Source of the DNA: an uncultured Tenacibaculum sp.
Lineage (GTDB): Bacteria; Bacteroidota; Bacteroidia; Flavobacteriales; Flavobacteriaceae
Direction: 5' to 3'
Assembly: GCA_947498055.1 (NCBI GenBank)
Contig: CANMJA010000011.1
Location: 1-64,000, forward strand
DNA: 64,000 bases
Shown here piece by piece: positions 7,686 to 17,021 of the stretch. The notes beneath the pieces are model-generated. The model was given only the letters and a program-made list of their open reading frames with translations. It ran no database searches and was not told where the DNA came from. A program made the position numbers and the translations under genes. The number at the start of each line of letters is the position of its first letter. Position 1 is the first letter of the stretch.

Positions 7686-8186
7686 CTAAAATTCTGGTAT
7701 TGGAAAATCCGAAATCCACATCATTATCATCCCTACAATTCCACCTAACAGCATTAATGGAAAAAATAATTTAATTTGTTTCGCAGTAATATTTACATTT
7801 CCATTAACAATCGATCTTCTTTGTAATATACCTGAGTGAGTTTCAAGAAATTCTGCTCCTTTTTTAAAATAAAACCATCGTACACTTAATATCCATAATA
7901 CAACTATTGAAAAATGAAAAGTTAACACTAATGGTTTCATTGCTTTTGGGTTAAAATACTCAAAAACATTTTTAATCGTCCCGCTTAAATCTCCAATCAT
8001 CATAATAACCCAAGGAATATTACCATAAATAAGTAATCCTTTAAAAAACTTATGATAACTATCTTTCAATCCTGAATTTTCTACAATGTATTTTTTCGTA
8101 CGATATTTAAGAATAAATACATTTGCTATAGTTACAGCAATGAATATTACCCATGCACGTTTAAATATTATTTCCATTTCTTTCAA
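7686..8186 (-). CDS. Membrane protein of unknown function
   Basis: This 166-residue protein has four hydrophobic helices (about residues 10-28, 48-66, 83-102 and 138-158). No motif or family is recognised with confidence. The ATG at 8186 is the only reasonable start. It stands 34 bp downstream of the threonine aldolase gene on the same strand and may be co-transcribed with it, although nothing links the functions. The palindromic element at 7522-7642 follows its stop. Confidence 0.65.
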   Translation of the reverse strand: MKEMEIIFKRAWVIFIAVTIANVFILKYRTKKYIVENSGLKDSYHKFFKGLLIYGNIPWVIMMIGDLSGTIKNVFEYFNPKAMKPLVLTFHFSIVVLWILSVRWFYFKKGAEFLETHSGILQRRSIVNGNVNITAKQIKLFFPLMLLGGIVGMIMMWISDFPIPEF

Positions 8187-8220
8187 TTAGTAATCAGTTA
8201 TATAATAATTACAAGCCACT

Positions 8221-9240
8221 CTAAAAACTCTTCAATTCTTGTAATAACTTACCATGCATTTCATCTGTATAATCTAAATGCGTAACAATTCTTATTTTTC
8301 CTTCTCCCATAGAAATTAACAGAATTCCTTTTTCTTGTAGTTTATGCATAAAATCATCTGGGTTCATGTTATCTTCTACATAAAAAATAACAATATTCGT
8401 TTCTATAGGTTCTACTTTTTTAACGTAACTACAACTTTCAAGCACCTCTCCTATTTCTTTTGCTTTTTTATGATCTTCTGCTAAACGTGTTACTTGATTC
8501 TCTAAAGCATAAATTCCAGCAGCTGCTAAAAATCCTGCTTGGCGCATTCCTCCTCCAAATAACTTACGAACACGCAAAGCTTGTTCCATGTGTTTTTTTG
8601 TTCCAATTAAAATAGAACCTACTGGTGCTCCTAATCCTTTAGATAGGCAAATAGAAATAGTATCAAACAATTCTCCGTATTGTTTTGGTGTTTCTCCTTT
8701 CGCTACTAAAGCATTGAACAAACGTGCTCCGTCTAAATGATAGTCCAAATTATTATCCTTAGCTACTTTTTGTATCTTTTTTAACTCTTCAAAATCCCAA
8801 CAAGCTCCGCCACCTTTATTCGTCGTATTTTCAACGCAAACCAATCTATTATAAGGTGTATGAATATCATTTCTACCAGAAACCAAACTTCCTAATTGAT
8901 TGGCTGTAAACATTCCTCTATTTCCGTCTATTAAACAAGAGGTTACTCCCGAGTTAAAAGCTACTCCGCCTCCTTCATAATTATAAACATGCGCCCATTT
9001 ATCGCAAAACATTCTATCTCCTGGTTGCGTGTGTAATTTAATAGCAGTTTGATTTGCCATAGTACCAGACGGAAAAAATAATGCAGCTTCCATATGAAAT
9101 AGGTTCGCTACTTTTTCTTGTAATAAATTTATAGTAGGATCGGCATTAAAAACATCATCTCCAACCTCTGCGGTCATCATTGCCTCTAACATTCCTTTTG
9201 TTGGTTTTGTAACCGTATCGCTTATTAAATTAATTATCAT
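8221..9240 (-). CDS. ltaE: Low-specificity L-threonine aldolase
   Basis: This 339-residue PLP-dependent enzyme of fold type I splits threonine or allo-threonine to glycine and acetaldehyde. Recognisable elements are the N-terminal LISDTVTKPT, GDDVFNADPT, FFPSGTMANQ (phosphate-binding loop), the HLDGAR aspartate that contacts the PLP ring, and SICLSKGLGAPVGS carrying the Schiff-base lysine near residue 203. Length and motif order match the beta-eliminating lyase/threonine aldolase family. Other small beta-hydroxy amino acids could also be substrates. Confidence 0.93.
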   Translation of the reverse strand: MIINLISDTVTKPTKGMLEAMMTAEVGDDVFNADPTINLLQEKVANLFHMEAALFFPSGTMANQTAIKLHTQPGDRMFCDKWAHVYNYEGGGVAFNSGVTSCLIDGNRGMFTANQLGSLVSGRNDIHTPYNRLVCVENTTNKGGGACWDFEELKKIQKVAKDNNLDYHLDGARLFNALVAKGETPKQYGELFDTISICLSKGLGAPVGSILIGTKKHMEQALRVRKLFGGGMRQAGFLAAAGIYALENQVTRLAEDHKKAKEIGEVLESCSYVKKVEPIETNIVIFYVEDNMNPDDFMHKLQEKGILLISMGEGKIRIVTHLDYTDEMHGKLLQELKSF

Positions 9241-9376
9241 TCTTACTTTATTATTTGGTAATTGGTTTATTTTATTTTAATTATTCTTTGTATAATACCA
9301 TTTAACTTCAAATGAAATCAAAGGGTTTAAACCCCTTGTGAAAGTTTTAACACGAAATTATTATTTTAAAATCATG

Positions 9377-11758
9377 TTAATGCATTCCTATAGGAGAACC
9401 ATCAGGGATTTTTGGTGCAATATCTTTTTTATATTTAGAAGGATTCTTTTTATAATCAGTTATCATTTGTAAATATTCTTTTGCCATTACAGATTCTTTA
9501 TCTTGTTGTAATAACCTTTCTAGTTTAGAAAATTGATTATTTATAATTGCTTTTCCTTGAAAATAAAGAGATTCATTTCTATATAAAATAAATAAAGCTT
9601 CTAAAACTTCTTTTTTAACAATTTCGTGTAGTGCTTGGTAATACGAATCGCTAAAATTTTGTTGAAATGTTACTTTTATCAAGTTATCTAACAATTCTTC
9701 AACCCCTAATTGACTAATATCAATACTTTTATGTTGCAGTAATCGATTTACTCTTTGCACATGTAATAAGAAACTTAATGTAAATTCACTAGCGGTTTCA
9801 ACTGCTGCATACGGATCGAAAGCAACACCTGTTCTACTTTTAAAACTTTCTCTAGTCCTGTTATAACCATAAGCTCTTGGTGGAAATAATTTTAATAAGC
9901 GTTTCGGAATTGCAATTTCTTTTACATCAAGTGTTTTTAATAAAGTTTTTAATGCTTTTTTTTCTATTGCTCCCTCTACTCTTTTAACAATAACTTCTTT
10001 TTGATCTTTTACGGCATACGTATAATCTAAACCTCCTATTAATTTTGAAGTAGCATCTACTTGGTAACGATGAAAAAAATATAAGGGAACAAAAACATCT
10101 TCTAGCACAGAATATGGTTGTTTGCTCTTAATATTGTCCGCAGAAAAATTAGCAATTGCTTTTTTTCTTATTTCTAATACGTTATGCAATTCATCTGCTG
10201 CATTTTCACCATTATCCCATAAATGTGCATACGCATGCGCACTCCCTTTTGGTCTTGCATCTGCATCTGTTATAAAGCGAAAACCTTTACCAAAAGCGTC
10301 CTCTAAAATTTTATCTAGCTCTTTTTTTTCTCCCTTTACAAAATCTTGATAGGCATATGCTACAGTCACCTTATCCCATGCGCCTATTTTAGTATCGTAC
10401 GCATTTGAAAAATCTATTTTCCCATTTTTAAGGGATAATTTAGGATGCGGATAATCCATGACCGATGCTCTATTATTGGTACTAGCTGCAAAATTATGAG
10501 CAAAACCTAAAGTATGTCCTATTTCATGTGCAGAAAGTTGGCGTATTCTTGCCAACGCCATTTCTAATGCAAAATTATCATCTTCATTATTCCATTTATA
10601 AGGTGCTTGTAGCGCTTGTGCTATTAAAAAATCTTGACGAATACGTAAAGATCCTAAACTTACATGTCCTTTTAGTATTTCTCCTGTTCTAGGATCAGAA
10701 ATACTACCTCCATAACTCCATCCTCTTGTAGAACGATGTACCCATTGAATAACATTGTATCTCACATCTAAAGGATCTGCATCTTTTGGTAGCATTTTTA
10801 CTTGAAAAGCATTTTTATAACCTATTGCTTCAAAAGCTTGGTTCCACCATCTTCCGCCTTCTAATAATGCAGATCTTACTGGTTCTGGTGTACCTCTATC
10901 TAAATAATAAATAATCGGTTCTTTGGCTTCGCTTATTTTTGCATTCGGATTTTTCTTTTCTAATCGATGACGATAAATAAATCGTTTTACGATAGGTTCA
11001 TCAATTGGCGTTGCATAATCCATATACGTCATTTGCCAAGAACCACAACGAGGATCGTATACTCTTGTTTTGTATTTATTATCTGGTAATTTCACAAAAG
11101 AATGATGTTGATTTACAGAAACTAAAGAAGCATTCGGAGAAACGCTTCTTATGTTATATCCTTTAGGTTTTCCTTTAAAAGTTAACAAAACATCAAACTC
11201 TACATTCTCAGGAAATGCTTTGGTTCTTTGTAAGTTAATAGCACTTTTACTTTTATCTAATGTATAATTTCCTTGATTTCTACTTGCTAATCTACCAATT
11301 ACATCATGTGCATCTCTCCTAAAAAAATCAGTTGCATCTACTAAATAACGTCCATTTTTATGCTCTTTTATTTTAAATCCGAATAAAACAGATTTAGCGA
11401 ATGCTTCTTTTACAGACTGCTTTTCTTCTATATTATCGGTATTTGCTCTGTAATCTTGATTGGGTTGTATTAACAATAATTTATTTCCTGCCTTTTTAAA
11501 ATGAACTACAACTCCATTACCTAACTGACCTCTATCTAAACCAATATCATTTGATCCTACACCTTCAGAAAGTGCATTTACGTATAAAAAATCGGTATTT
11601 AATGTGGTTATTTCTAAAAATAATTTATCTGTATTTTCATCATAATAAAAAGGAATATATCCTTCGTATTTAGTTATGCCTTTTTTGTCTGTAAAAAACT
11701 GACTAAAGACATTAAAAGAAACTATAAAAAGTATAAAAAAAGCAGTCGTTTTTTTCAT
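9377..11758 (-). CDS. Secreted zinc-dependent metalloprotease (DUF5117/DUF4953-type)
   Basis: This 793-residue protein starts with a signal peptide (FFILFIVSFNVFSQ, cleaved near residue 20). The extended zinc motif HEIGHTLGFAH (HExxHxxGxxH) lies near residues 412-422, followed by a MDYPHP Met-turn-like segment, so it is a metzincin-like peptidase. The N-terminal third resembles the DUF5118/DUF5117 regions of Bacteroidota metalloproteases and the C-terminal half the DUF4953 region. It is probably periplasmic or exported. No type IX secretion C-terminal domain is visible. Family assignment is firm; the substrate is unknown. Confidence 0.9.
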   Translation of the reverse strand: MKKTTAFFILFIVSFNVFSQFFTDKKGITKYEGYIPFYYDENTDKLFLEITTLNTDFLYVNALSEGVGSNDIGLDRGQLGNGVVVHFKKAGNKLLLIQPNQDYRANTDNIEEKQSVKEAFAKSVLFGFKIKEHKNGRYLVDATDFFRRDAHDVIGRLASRNQGNYTLDKSKSAINLQRTKAFPENVEFDVLLTFKGKPKGYNIRSVSPNASLVSVNQHHSFVKLPDNKYKTRVYDPRCGSWQMTYMDYATPIDEPIVKRFIYRHRLEKKNPNAKISEAKEPIIYYLDRGTPEPVRSALLEGGRWWNQAFEAIGYKNAFQVKMLPKDADPLDVRYNVIQWVHRSTRGWSYGGSISDPRTGEILKGHVSLGSLRIRQDFLIAQALQAPYKWNNEDDNFALEMALARIRQLSAHEIGHTLGFAHNFAASTNNRASVMDYPHPKLSLKNGKIDFSNAYDTKIGAWDKVTVAYAYQDFVKGEKKELDKILEDAFGKGFRFITDADARPKGSAHAYAHLWDNGENAADELHNVLEIRKKAIANFSADNIKSKQPYSVLEDVFVPLYFFHRYQVDATSKLIGGLDYTYAVKDQKEVIVKRVEGAIEKKALKTLLKTLDVKEIAIPKRLLKLFPPRAYGYNRTRESFKSRTGVAFDPYAAVETASEFTLSFLLHVQRVNRLLQHKSIDISQLGVEELLDNLIKVTFQQNFSDSYYQALHEIVKKEVLEALFILYRNESLYFQGKAIINNQFSKLERLLQQDKESVMAKEYLQMITDYKKNPSKYKKDIAPKIPDGSPIGMH

Positions 11759-11815
11759 TTTAATAAGTTGATTAGATTTAAATGCGAATAAAAATACTAA
11801 ATCTTTTTTTTAAGT

Positions 11816-11823
11816 TATTTTTG
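11816..11823 (+). promoter_or_regulatory. -7 box of prfB, five bases before the ATG
   Basis: TATTTTTG matches TAnnTTTG. Only five bases separate it from the prfB ATG at 11829. If this is the promoter, transcription would begin at or next to the start codon and the mRNA would be leaderless or nearly so. Confidence 0.45.
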
Positions 11824-11828
11824 CGATT

Positions 11829-12923
11829 ATGATTACACTTGAACAGTTAAAAAACATTACTGAACGCGTAGCCAAGTTAAAAGGTTATTTAGATATTGAC
11901 AAGAAATTAATTGAGATTTCTAATGAAGAAGAAAAAACAGTAGATCCTAATTTTTGGAATAACCCGAAAGAAGCAGAGACTTTAATGAAATCTTTACGAT
12001 TAAAGAAGAAATGGGTAAACGATTATAACGAAATTGTTTCTTTAAATGAAGATTTAAATGTCTTGTATGATTTTTATAAAGAAGGAGAAGTAGATGAGGA
12101 AGAAATTAATATTCAGCATGAAAAAACAAGTTCTTTTTTAGAAAATATTGAATTTAAAAATATGCTTTCTGAAGAAGGAGATAGTTTAAGTGCTGTTATT
12201 CAAATTACTGCGGGTGCTGGTGGTACAGAAAGTTGTGATTGGGCAGAAATGCTAATGCGTATGTACACCATGTGGGCAGAGCGACAAGGGTTTAAACTAA
12301 AAACGTTAAATTATCAAAGTGGAGATGCTGCTGGTATAAAAACTGTTACTATTGAATTGGATGGTGATTATGCTTTTGGTTGGTTAAAAGGTGAAAATGG
12401 AGTACATCGTTTAGTTCGTATTTCACCTTTCGACAGTAATGCAAAGCGTCATACTTCTTTTGCCTCTGTATATGTGTACCCTGTTGCAGATGATTCTATT
12501 GAAATTGAAATAAATCCTGCAGATATAGAAATTACAACAGCTCGTTCTAGTGGTGCTGGTGGACAAAATGTGAATAAGGTAGAAACGAAAGTACAACTGC
12601 ATCATAAACCTACCGGAATTCAAATTCAATGCTCTAATTCTCGTTCTCAACATGATAATAGAGCTACCGCCATGCAAATGCTAAAATCGCAATTGTATGA
12701 AATTGAATTACAAAAACAACAAGCTGCTCGTGCCGATATAGAAGCTAATAAAATGAAGAATGAATGGGGAAGTCAAATTCGTAACTATGTAATGCATCCT
12801 TATAAATTAGTAAAAGATGTAAGAACTGCTCACGAAACTGGTAATGTAGACGCAGTTATGGACGGAAATATTAGTCCGTTTTTAAAAGCGTATTTAATGA
12901 TGATGGGACAAAAAGAAAGTTAG
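11829..12923 (+). CDS. prfB: Peptide chain release factor 2
   Basis: This 364-residue class I release factor recognises UGA/UAA. The tripeptide anticodon SPF (in [14 protein letters not shown]) and the GGQ loop ([15 protein letters not shown]) are both present. In many bacteria prfB carries an in-frame UGA after the LRGYL codons that is bypassed by +1 frameshifting. Here the equivalent LKGYLD (residues 17-22) is continuous, reading TAT TTA GAT, with no UGA, so RF2 is not autoregulated that way. The TAG stop forms part of the heptad repeat that follows. Confidence 0.96.
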   Translation: MITLEQLKNITERVAKLKGYLDIDKKLIEISNEEEKTVDPNFWNNPKEAETLMKSLRLKKKWVNDYNEIVSLNEDLNVLYDFYKEGEVDEEEINIQHEKTSSFLENIEFKNMLSEEGDSLSAVIQITAGAGGTESCDWAEMLMRMYTMWAERQGFKLKTLNYQSGDAAGIKTVTIELDGDYAFGWLKGENGVHRLVRISPFDSNAKRHTSFASVYVYPVADDSIEIEINPADIEITTARSSGAGGQNVNKVETKVQLHHKPTGIQIQCSNSRSQHDNRATAMQMLKSQLYEIELQKQQAARADIEANKMKNEWGSQIRNYVMHPYKLVKDVRTAHETGNVDAVMDGNISPFLKAYLMMMGQKES

Positions 12924-12975
12924 TAGTTAGTAGTTAGTAGTTAGTAGTTAGTAGTTAGTAGTTAGTAGTTAGTAG
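12920..12975. repeat. Eight tandem copies of a TTAGTAG heptad
   Basis: Eight perfect 7-bp units (TTAGTAG) begin on the last sense base of prfB; the first unit supplies the prfB TAG stop. A TTAAAAATAAA spacer follows before arsC. Each unit carries TAG, so the array closes two of three forward frames repeatedly. Related TAGTTAG strings occur at 6074-6087 and, in inverted orientation, at 14781-14820. It is probably a slippage-prone microsatellite. Confidence 0.9.
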
Positions 12976-13013
12976 TTAAAAATAAAATTTATTTAAGTCT
13001 TTATAATAAAAAA

Positions 13014-13355
13014 ATGATACAAATTTACCATAATCCAAGATGCTCTAAATCTCGTCAAGGAGTTGCTATATTAGAAGAAAGTAAGGTCGATTTTAAAGTA
13101 ATCAAGTATTTAGACACCCCTCTTTCTGAAAAAGATGTATCAGAAATCATACATCTTTTAAAAATTTCTCCGATCGATTTAGTTAGAAAAAATGAAAAAA
13201 TTTGGAAAGAACTTTTCAAAGGGAAAGAATTATCAGATGCCGAAATTATAAAAGCAATGGTAGAAAACCCTAAACTTATAGAAAGACCAATAGTAGTAAA
13301 TAAAGATAAAGCAGTTATTGGTCGCCCACCAGAAAGTATTTCTGACATACTTTAA
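13014..13355 (+). CDS. arsC: Arsenate reductase, glutaredoxin-coupled ArsC family
   Basis: This 113-residue thioredoxin-fold protein has IYHNPRCSKSR at residues 3-13 with the catalytic Cys9, followed by the ArsC features VIKYLDTP, ERPIVV and IGRPPE, including the arginines that bind the oxyanion. Length and order are those of the ArsC/YffB group. No arsenite efflux gene or ArsR is nearby, so it may serve general thiol chemistry like Spx/YffB members rather than arsenic resistance. The family is certain; the physiological substrate is not. Confidence 0.85.
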   Translation: MIQIYHNPRCSKSRQGVAILEESKVDFKVIKYLDTPLSEKDVSEIIHLLKISPIDLVRKNEKIWKELFKGKELSDAEIIKAMVENPKLIERPIVVNKDKAVIGRPPESISDIL

Positions 13356-13447
13356 AACTAAAAATTATTTGAATTAACATACTAACTTTTATAGCTAAAG
13401 TAATAGGAGTATTTGTAAAAAAACCATCAAAATTCAATACCTAAACA

Positions 13448-14725
13448 ATGAAGAAATTTTTAAAATTCTTAGGAATACTAACGTTAATCCTTCTCCTCGT
13501 TTTAATCTTTTTTTATTTTACAAATAATGAAAAATTACCAGAAGGAAAAGAAGGAAAAGAAGCCGATAATTTAGCAAACAAAATGTTAGTTGCTCTAAAC
13601 CATGAAGCTTATAAAAATACAGAGGTTATTGAATGGTCTTTTCGAAATAAAAACTTTTATAAATGGTTTAAACAACAAAATGTGGTAGAAGTTTCTTGGA
13701 ATAATAACAAAGTTATTCTAAACACCAAGTCACCAGAACAAAGTGATGTTTTTGTAGATAATATAAAAACAGATAATAAAGCATTAATACAAAAAGCGAT
13801 TAACAATTTTAATAATGATAGCTTTTGGTTAATAGCTCCGCATAAGGTTTTTGATGAAGGAGTTATAAGAAAAATAGTAAAGCACGAGAATAAAGATGCA
13901 CTATTAATAACCTATACGTCTGGAGGTTCTACTCCTGGTGATTCTTATTTATGGATTTTAGATGAAAATGGAGTGCCTGAGACTTACAAAATGTGGACTA
14001 AAATAATACCTATTGGCGGAGTGAGTGCTACTTGGAATGAATGGCAAACTACAGAAACTGGCATTAAATTACCTAAGAGCCATACTTTATCGTTATTTGG
14101 AATGCAGATAGATATGGGAGATGTAAAAGCTACCAACCCTAAATCAGACGGTTTAGCTAACAAAATTTTAAAAGCAATAAACCACGAAGCTTATAAAAAA
14201 ACAACTTATTTAGAATGGAGTTTTGGAGGTAGACGTTCTTATAAATGGAATAAAAAAACGCATATTGCGGAAGTTTCTTGGGATACTACTAAAGTTATTT
14301 TACATACAAATAACTTAGATAAAAGTAGTATTTATTTCAATAATAAATTAAATAATTCAATAGATAAAAGCATTATTAAAAAGGCGGAAGATTATTTTAA
14401 TAACGATAGTTTTTGGTTAGTAGCTCCTCACAAATTATTTGAAGAAGGTATTATAAAAACTGTAAAAGAAGTAGATGGTAAAGAAGCTCTTTTGGTTAAA
14501 TATACTACTGGTGGTACTACCCCTGGCGATTCTTATTTATGGATTTTAAATGAAAATTATGTTCCTAAAAGTTATAAAATGTATGTACCTAGTATGAAAA
14601 TGGATGGAGTTGCTGCTAAATGGGAAGATTGGATTACAACAGAAAGTGGTACGCTACTTCCAACAAATCATTCTTTTGGTAAAAATGGAAAATTAAGCAT
14701 GGGAGAAGTAAAAGCGTATAATTAG
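13448..14725 (+). CDS. Membrane-anchored protein with an internally duplicated domain, function unknown
   Basis: This 425-residue protein has one N-terminal membrane helix (residues 5-25) followed by two homologous units of about 190 residues each (roughly 40-233 and 235-425). Both copies share NHEAYK near their start, then WSF, EVSW, NNDSFWL, APHK, EG and PGDSYLWIL in the same order. I do not recognise the fold. The regular W/Y content and repeated PGDSY turn suggest a beta-rich, lipoprotein-carrier-like or outer-membrane-associated periplasmic domain. The two copies have diverged by about half their residues, so the duplication is old. It is flanked by arsC and trmD, neither of which indicates a role. 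Confidence 0.75.
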   Translation: MKKFLKFLGILTLILLLVLIFFYFTNNEKLPEGKEGKEADNLANKMLVALNHEAYKNTEVIEWSFRNKNFYKWFKQQNVVEVSWNNNKVILNTKSPEQSDVFVDNIKTDNKALIQKAINNFNNDSFWLIAPHKVFDEGVIRKIVKHENKDALLITYTSGGSTPGDSYLWILDENGVPETYKMWTKIIPIGGVSATWNEWQTTETGIKLPKSHTLSLFGMQIDMGDVKATNPKSDGLANKILKAINHEAYKKTTYLEWSFGGRRSYKWNKKTHIAEVSWDTTKVILHTNNLDKSSIYFNNKLNNSIDKSIIKKAEDYFNNDSFWLVAPHKLFEEGIIKTVKEVDGKEALLVKYTTGGTTPGDSYLWILNENYVPKSYKMYVPSMKMDGVAAKWEDWITTESGTLLPTNHSFGKNGKLSMGEVKAYN

Positions 14726-14731
14726 GGGGTA

Positions 14732-14820
14732 AGGAGTTAAAAAGTTAAGCGCTTACTAACACTCCTTAACTTCTCAATTCCTTAACTTCTTAACTACCTA
14801 ACTACCTAACTACTTAACTC
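14732..14820. repeat. Imperfect inverted repeat of TTAACT-type units after the duplicated-domain gene
   Basis: The segment AGGAGTTAAAAAGTTAAG (14732-14749) pairs imperfectly with 14781-14798. It is followed by CTAACTAC repeated at 14793-14812, which is the reverse complement of the GTAGTTAG heptad next to prfB. The spacer is repetitive throughout and seems to be an inverted, degenerate copy of the same simple repeat family. It could also end transcription before trmD. Confidence 0.6.
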
Positions 14821-14849
14821 CTCACCTACTATTTAAAATATAAAACCAT

Positions 14850-14857
14850 TACTTTTG
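14850..14857 (+). promoter_or_regulatory. -7 box of trmD, four bases before the ATG
   Basis: TACTTTTG matches TAnnTTTG and is followed by CAAA and the trmD ATG at 14862. The same string TTTTGCAAAATG precedes bamD on the other strand. This implies a leaderless or nearly leaderless trmD mRNA. Confidence 0.5.
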
Positions 14858-14861
14858 CAAA

Positions 14862-15539
14862 ATGCGAATAGATATAATTACTGTAGCTCCAGACTTATTA
14901 AAAAGTCCTTTTGAACATTCTATTATAAAAAGAGCAATAGATAAAGGAATTGCTGAAGTACATTTTCACAACTTACGTGAATATGGCTTGGGTAACTATC
15001 GCCAATTAGACGACACACAATTTGGCGGTGGTGCTGGTATGGTATTAATGATTGAGCCTATAGATAGCTGTATTTCTAAATTACAAGCAGAAAGAAATTA
15101 CGATGAAATTATCTATATGACTCCAGATGCCAAAACATTAAATCAATCTACAGCAAATACACTTTCATTAAAAGAAAATATTATTATTTTAACAGGGCAT
15201 TATAAAGGTGTAGACCAACGTGTACGAGATAAATTTATAACAAAAGAAATCTCTATTGGCGATTATGTTTTAACTGGTGGAGAATTAGCAGCTGCTGTTT
15301 TATGTGATGCTGTTATTCGTTTAATCCCTGGTGTTTTAGGTGATGAAACTTCTGCTTTAACAGATTCTTTTCAAGACAACTTATTATCTCCTCCAGTATA
15401 CACAAGACCTTCTAATTATAAAGGAATGCAAGTTCCTGAAATACTATTATCAGGTAATTTTCCTAAAATTGAAGAATGGAGAAGTGATAAGGCCTATGAA
15501 CGAACTCAAAAAATTAGACCCGATTTATTAGACCAATAA
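14862..15539 (+). CDS. trmD: tRNA (guanine-N1)-methyltransferase
   Basis: This 225-residue SPOUT-class enzyme methylates G37 of tRNAs reading CNN codons. The family pattern is clear: N-terminal [54 protein letters not shown] (the trefoil-knot AdoMet site) and PVYTRP near the C terminus. ATG 14862 is fixed by conservation of the N terminus. The gene stands apart from rplS, its usual partner in Proteobacteria, which here lies about 4 kb downstream. Confidence 0.96.
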   Translation: MRIDIITVAPDLLKSPFEHSIIKRAIDKGIAEVHFHNLREYGLGNYRQLDDTQFGGGAGMVLMIEPIDSCISKLQAERNYDEIIYMTPDAKTLNQSTANTLSLKENIIILTGHYKGVDQRVRDKFITKEISIGDYVLTGGELAAAVLCDAVIRLIPGVLGDETSALTDSFQDNLLSPPVYTRPSNYKGMQVPEILLSGNFPKIEEWRSDKAYERTQKIRPDLLDQ

Positions 15540-15654
15540 TTACAAATATTTATTGAAACACTACAAATTTTAATCCAAAAAACTATAACGTAAATTTAGA
15601 AATAAGTCATTATCTCTTTTCATTTAATTTAGACAAAAAAATAAATTTAACAAA

Positions 15655-16173
15655 ATGAACCCCGAAGAGATTATAAAAAAAATGGAGAATAAAAAATTCT
15701 TCAAAAAAGTTACAAATAGTGGAAAAGGATTTTTTAGTTTAATAAACCCTTCTTTTAAACGTTTTACTACATCTACTAATAAAAAAATAGTACGGCAAGA
15801 ATTATTACATTATTACAAACCAGAAGTAAAGAATACAAATACTAAATCGGGTGAATATGGAATATTTGCTAGTATTGTTAATGAAGCTGGGGAAAAAGAA
15901 TTAAATACGATTAAAAATAATTTAAAAGAAAATGGCTTATTTGATAATATTTCTAATTTATGTAAAGAAAGTCAGAATGCTTCTGGGGCATGTTTTGTAG
16001 ATAATTTTAATAAAAAAAATAATTTGGTAATTAGAAGTTTTTCTACAAGTAATGTATATGTTTATGCTTTAAGTTCTTTAGACAAAAATAGAAAACTAAA
16101 AAATTTGAAAACAGTAGTGAGTTGTTTACATCCAAAACTAGGTAGAAATGTGTATCCTATAGAAAATTTTTAA
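15655..16173 (+). CDS. Hypothetical protein
   Basis: This 172-residue lysine- and asparagine-rich soluble protein has no signal peptide or membrane helix and no family that I recognise. Its first 30 residues are strongly basic (KKMENKKFFKKV). Two cysteines lie at the centre (SNLCKESQ, GACFVD) and one near the end. Codon usage resembles that of its neighbours, which supports a real gene. No functional context: trmD is upstream and a DUF3592 membrane protein downstream. Confidence 0.55.
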   Translation: MNPEEIIKKMENKKFFKKVTNSGKGFFSLINPSFKRFTTSTNKKIVRQELLHYYKPEVKNTNTKSGEYGIFASIVNEAGEKELNTIKNNLKENGLFDNISNLCKESQNASGACFVDNFNKKNNLVIRSFSTSNVYVYALSSLDKNRKLKNLKTVVSCLHPKLGRNVYPIENF

Positions 16174-16285
16174 CTTTTTTATTAAATTGAATTAGCTAAG
16201 TATCAAAAAGGAAATCAATTAAAAGTATATTGTAAAAAATTAATAGCGAACTTACTAAAACAATAATTTAAATTAAAACACAAAA

Positions 16286-16732
16286 ATGGACGCTATAAAA
16301 ATCGCCAAAAATGCATTTTCAATTGTGGGAATTTTATTATTAACAGGTACTTTTTTTATGTACGAGAGTACTAATGAGTTCTTAAAGACATCTATTACTG
16401 CTGAAGGTAAAGTTATAGATTTATTACAATCTCGCTCTAGTAGTTCTTCAGATAACTCTATTACTTATAAACCATTGGTACGATTTATTGAAAAAAAAGG
16501 GACTAAAATAGAATTTACATCTTCTACAAGCAGTAATCCACCGAGTTATCATGTTGGAGAAAAAGTAGAAGTTCTGTATAATCCTGAATCTCCGAATAAT
16601 GCTAAAATAAAAGGCTTCTTTTCTATATGGGGAGGTGTTACTATAGTTGGTACAATAGGTCTTGTTTTCTTTATTGTTGGTGCTAGCATTTTTATTTTTC
16701 ATAAAAATGAAAGCTCTTTTTTAAGACATTAA
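16286..16732 (+). CDS. DUF3592 domain membrane protein
   Basis: This 148-residue protein has an N-terminal helix (about 8-26) and a C-terminal helix (about 112-138) bracketing an extracytoplasmic domain. That domain carries the DUF3592 pattern: GKVIDLLQ, YKPLVRFI, and YHVGEKVEVLYNPESPNNAKI. The family is widespread and of unknown function. A clear intrinsic terminator begins at its stop codon. Confidence 0.75.
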   Translation: MDAIKIAKNAFSIVGILLLTGTFFMYESTNEFLKTSITAEGKVIDLLQSRSSSSSDNSITYKPLVRFIEKKGTKIEFTSSTSSNPPSYHVGEKVEVLYNPESPNNAKIKGFFSIWGGVTIVGTIGLVFFIVGASIFIFHKNESSFLRH

Positions 16733-16765
16733 AAACAGAATGAAACATCAATGAATTCTGTTTTT
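16731..16765 (+). terminator. Intrinsic terminator of the DUF3592 gene
   Basis: AAAAACAGAAT (16731-16741) and ATTCTGTTTTT (16755-16765) form an 11-bp stem ending in a T-run immediately after the stop codon. Confidence 0.8.
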
Positions 16766-16771
16766 TAAGGT

Positions 16772-16957
16772 GTAATAATTAACCATTCTCTTACTATTAG
16801 TAAAAAAACATTTACAAATTATTTTATAGCGGAAAATACTGTAACATCAAAATTACCTATTTTTACAAGTGATAATATTTGGTTTTCCCAATCTGATTTT
16901 ATCAAACATGATAAAAAATTATTCATCGATAAGAGAAACCTAAAAAAATATTGGTAA
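16772..16957 (+). pseudogene. Possible coding fragment without start codon
   Basis: One forward frame stays open for 61 codons to TAA at 16955-16957 and reads as an ordinary protein-like sequence (for example SKLPIFTSDNIWFSQSDF). There is no ATG, GTG or TTG in a useful position, and a stop precedes it. I see nothing else in this 289-bp spacer. It may be the tail of a deleted gene or chance; no family is recognised. Confidence 0.3.
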
Positions 16958-17021
16958 ATTTATCTTTCTAATCAGAAATTAAGAAGTAATTTTCTTTCTT
17001 ACTACTAAAATATTACTAATA

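Noticed and set aside
7580..7774. Forward ORF of 64 codons overlapping the palindromic element
   Set aside because: It lies mostly in the repeat and antisense to the membrane gene; no protein features.
11870..11910. Programmed +1 frameshift in prfB
   Set aside because: No in-frame UGA is present after GYL; the frame is continuous.
12920..12975. Repeat array as a CRISPR
   Set aside because: Units are 7 bp without spacers and without cas genes; it is a microsatellite.
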